From contig JAZRXA010000048.1 in assembly GCA_045599965.1 (NCBI GenBank), positions 1-7,631 of the forward strand: DNA of 7,631 nt, written 5' to 3'. Position numbers and translations under genes: made by a program. Shown here in pieces: positions 5,770 through 7,631 of the stretch. The notes below the pieces were generated by a model. That model saw only the letters and a list, made by a program, of their open reading frames with translations. It was not told the DNA's origin and did not search any database. Each line of letters begins with the position of its first letter. The stretch's first letter is position 1. The DNA comes from RGIG5612 sp045599965. Its GTDB lineage: Bacteria; Bacillota; Clostridia; Lachnospirales; Lachnospiraceae.

Positions 5770-7137
5770 ATGGATGATAATGTTCTCCTCAAAAAAATAA
5801 TGCCACACAATCTTGAAGCAGAACGCTCTGTTTTAGGTGCTATGCTTATGGACAAGGAAGCCGTTACTAACGCAGTTGAAATGCTCAGTCCTGAGGATTT
5901 TTACGCAAAGCAAAATGGCGTTGTTTTTGAGGCAATGATGCAACTTAATGCGGTTGGCAGACCTATTGACGCGGTTACTCTTGTTGAAAAACTTAAAGAG
6001 AATGAAGCCCCTGAAGAGATGCAAAGTACTGAGTTTATTAAAGAAATCTTAAACAGTGTTCCAACTTCAGCAAACATTAAACATTATGCTCAAATCGTAT
6101 ACGAGAAGGCTACGCTTCGTCGCCTTATAAAGATTACTGAAAATATTTCCGAGACATGTTACCAAGGACATGACGAGTTAGAAAATATTTTAGAGACGAC
6201 TGAGAAAAATATTTTCAATTTAATTCAATCTAGAAATACAAAAGAGTATGAACCTATTAACCAAATAGTTATTAACGCTCTTAAGAAAATACAACTCGCA
6301 TCACAAACGAAGGGTAATGTTACAGGTCTTTCTACGGGCTTTGCAGACTTAGACTTTAAGACTGCAGGTATGCAACCTTCTGACTTTATCTTGATTGCGG
6401 CTAGACCTTCTATGGGAAAAACTGCTTTTGCTCTTTCTATCCTAGATCATGTTGTGTTCCGCAAGAACCAATCAGCTGTTATATTCTCACTCGAAATGTC
6501 TAAGGAACAACTCGTTAACAGATTGTTCGCTATGGAGTCGAGAATTGATGCGCAAAATATTAGAACTGGTCAACTTTCTGACAAAGACTGGGATAATCTT
6601 ATTGAATCTTCTGAGGTTATCGGAAATTCAAAATTAATTATTGATGATACTTCTGCAATCACTGTTGCAGATATGCGTTCTAAATGTCGCAAATACAAAA
6701 TGGAACATGATATTCAACTCGTCATTGTCGACTACATTCAGTTAATGAACAGTGGTAGAAGAATAGACAATCGTGTACAAGAGTTGTCCGAAATTTCTCG
6801 TGCACTAAAAGGTCTTGCGCGTGAACTTAATGTTCCGGTTATCGCTCTTTCACAGCTTAGCCGTGCGGTTGAAAGCAGACCTGATCATAGACCTATGCTT
6901 TCAGATATCCGCGAATCTGGTGCAATTGAGCAGGATGCCGATGTTGTAATGTTCCTTTACCGCGATGACTATTACAATCCGGAAACAGTTGATAGGAACG
7001 TTGCCGAAGTAATCATCGCTAAGCAACGTAACGGCCCTACTGGCACCGTTAAACTTACATGGCAACCTAAGTACACTCGTTTCGTCAACATGCTTAAGAA
7101 CGAAAACGCCGTACCAGTGCCGGACACATTTGAATAA
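5770..7137 (+). CDS. dnaB: Replicative DNA helicase DnaB
   Basis: This is a 455-residue hexameric helicase that moves 5'-3' on the lagging strand at the replication fork (called DnaC in Bacillus subtilis). The N-terminal domain (about 8-110) opens MPHNLEAERSVLGAMLMD and mediates ring assembly and primase contact. A linker helix follows, and the RecA-like motor spans about 180-445. Walker A is ARPSMGKT (residues 211-218; Lys217, Thr218). Walker B is VIVDYIQLM (318-326; Asp321). Further family blocks are RVQELSEISRALKGLARELNVPVIALSQLSR and the closing DADVVMFLYR and QRNGPTGTVKL. No intein or frameshift interrupts it. The start follows rplI by 2 nt with GAGGGA (overlapping the rplI end) as ribosome-binding site. 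It is the last gene of its operon. Confidence 0.97.
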   Translation: MDDNVLLKKIMPHNLEAERSVLGAMLMDKEAVTNAVEMLSPEDFYAKQNGVVFEAMMQLNAVGRPIDAVTLVEKLKENEAPEEMQSTEFIKEILNSVPTSANIKHYAQIVYEKATLRRLIKITENISETCYQGHDELENILETTEKNIFNLIQSRNTKEYEPINQIVINALKKIQLASQTKGNVTGLSTGFADLDFKTAGMQPSDFILIAARPSMGKTAFALSILDHVVFRKNQSAVIFSLEMSKEQLVNRLFAMESRIDAQNIRTGQLSDKDWDNLIESSEVIGNSKLIIDDTSAITVADMRSKCRKYKMEHDIQLVIVDYIQLMNSGRRIDNRVQELSEISRALKGLARELNVPVIALSQLSRAVESRPDHRPMLSDIRESGAIEQDADVVMFLYRDDYYNPETVDRNVAEVIIAKQRNGPTGTVKLTWQPKYTRFVNMLKNENAVPVPDTFE

Positions 7138-7141
7138 ACTT

Positions 7142-7171
7142 AAAGCCGAGACGAAAGTCTCGGCTTTTTTT
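7142..7171 (+). terminator. Intrinsic terminator of gdpP-rplI-dnaB
   Basis: An 11-bp perfect stem (7142-7152 with 7157-7167) closed by a GAAA tetraloop is followed by a run of T through 7171, 4 nt after the dnaB stop. This is a textbook strong terminator and ends the coding block. Confidence 0.95.
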
Positions 7172-7219
7172 ATGCTCGTGTTCATTGCCTTCCTAACCTC
7201 AAACTACTCTATAAATTAA

Positions 7220-7263
7220 GAATTTGTAGGTCTCTTTTATATGTTCGCGTCCCTTACAAATTC
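7220..7263. other. Hairpin in the intergenic region after dnaB
   Basis: GAATTTGTA (7220-7228) pairs perfectly with TACAAATTC (7255-7263); the stem can extend by a G-U and a G-C pair. The loop is about 22 nt and T-rich. The left arm and the following T-rich stretch resemble 664-688 upstream of rpsF. There is no T-run after the 3' arm, so it is not a clear terminator. Confidence 0.4.
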
Positions 7264-7274
7264 GTTCCAGTTTA

Positions 7275-7467
7275 TTTTTTGCCGTAAAATGTATACTTTT
7301 GTACCCCTGAAATTCCGAATCAAAAAACGGATTAATAGAAAGTTTTAAAATTGTTCAAAATAGTCAACAATAAAACAAAACTTGTTGAAAAAAAGCAATA
7401 AAAGTTACATTAAAATAATAAAAAATTTTTGAAGTGGTACAAAACTAGTAATTTTACGGCAAAAAAA
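7275..7467. repeat. AT-rich segment bounded by long inverted repeats
   Basis: The left arm (7275-7305) is TTTTTTGCCGTAAAAT, six variable bases, then TTTTGTACC. The right arm (7436-7466) is its inverse: GGTACAAAA, six variable bases, then ATTTTACGGCAAAAAA. About 25 of 31 positions pair. The roughly 130 bp between them has no ORF and contains a small 7-bp hairpin (7364-7370 with 7382-7388). Size and layout resemble a miniature inverted-repeat element, but no flanking target duplication is obvious and no transposase is present. It could also fold as one long hairpin RNA. Confidence 0.5.
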
Positions 7468-7490
7468 TTTTTTTAATTAAAATTAGTGTA

Positions 7491-7585
7491 ATGGAACGCG
7501 AAGCTAGCGGTGCCAGCGCTAAAGATGGGCGCGCACCTTGCTTCGCTATTTACGGCAGCTGACTTTCGTTCGCCTGCTGCCTACC
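7491..7585. repeat. GC-rich foldable intergenic element, copy B
   Basis: This block is about 59% GC by hand count, in AT-rich surroundings, and is related to the reverse complement of 191-304. Matching blocks are CGCGAAGCT (7497-7505), CGCACC (7532-7537), a 16-mer at 7541-7556 with one difference, and GACTTT (7561-7566). It can pair GCGAAGC (7498-7504) with GCTTCGC (7540-7546), a pairing also available in copy A, and GGCAGC (7555-7560, read GGCAGC on +) with GCTGCC further right (7577-7582). No ORF is present. It begins 24 nt after the inverted-repeat segment. Its extent at the right edge (7585-7590) is approximate. Confidence 0.55.
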
Positions 7586-7631
7586 TTGATGAAAAATACA
7601 TGCCAATAGGGTTATCTATTAAAAAAGGTAT

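Noticed and set aside
6901..7185. Minus-strand ORF of 94 codons over the dnaB end, and other antisense ORFs
   Set aside because: All overlap well-supported + strand genes, lack ribosome-binding sites and encode low-complexity or unrecognisable peptides; they are shadows of the real genes.
7172..7490. Replication origin after dnaB
   Set aside because: The region is AT-rich with repeats, but I found no DnaA boxes (TTATCCACA or close variants).
1..7631. CRISPR array or defence/mobile gene system
   Set aside because: No regularly spaced direct repeats and no cas, transposase, integrase or reverse transcriptase coding sequence is present; all seven proteins are accounted for as housekeeping or DUF362 genes.

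Overview
The window looks like chromosome from a low-GC Gram-positive bacterium, probably a member of the Clostridia. The evidence is its AT-rich coding DNA, strong AGGAGG-type ribosome-binding sites, a zinc-type S18, and two conserved Firmicutes blocks in the expected order: rpsF-ssb-rpsR, then gdpP-rplI-dnaB. I cannot name the genus. All seven protein genes are on the + strand and cover about 798-7137. The two ends are non-coding and unusually rich in inverted repeats.

Positions 1-797 hold no convincing gene. In order they contain a bidirectional terminator-like hairpin (69-94), a GC-rich folded element (A, 191-304), a large nested imperfect palindrome ending in a T-run (326-498), a GC-rich hairpin cassette with an 18-bp perfect stem (537-643), a weak terminator-like hairpin, and a good sigma-A-type promoter (699-727) that should drive rpsF.

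Positions 798-1978 are the S6 / single-strand DNA-binding protein / S18 operon, closed by a strong intrinsic terminator. Positions 2018-3145 encode a DUF362 protein with two C-terminal [4Fe-4S] ferredoxin motifs, an unexpected insertion between the two conserved blocks. Positions 3255-7137 are a tightly packed operon: gdpP (c-di-AMP phosphodiesterase), rplI (ribosomal protein L9; start overlaps the gdpP stop by one base) and dnaB (replicative helicase; 2 nt gap), closed by a textbook GAAA-loop terminator. Together these genes link ribosome assembly, replication-fork proteins and cyclic-dinucleotide turnover.

Positions 7172-7631 are non-coding again. They carry a hairpin (7220-7263), a 193-bp AT-rich segment bounded by long inverted repeats (7275-7467), and a second copy (B, 7491-7585) of the GC-rich element at the left end, in opposite orientation. 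The most interesting unexplained signal is this pair of related, foldable, GC-rich elements in inverted orientation on either side of an otherwise ordinary housekeeping region. They look like an uncharacterised intergenic repeat or structured-RNA family, but with no tools I cannot show that they are transcribed or how many copies the genome has.
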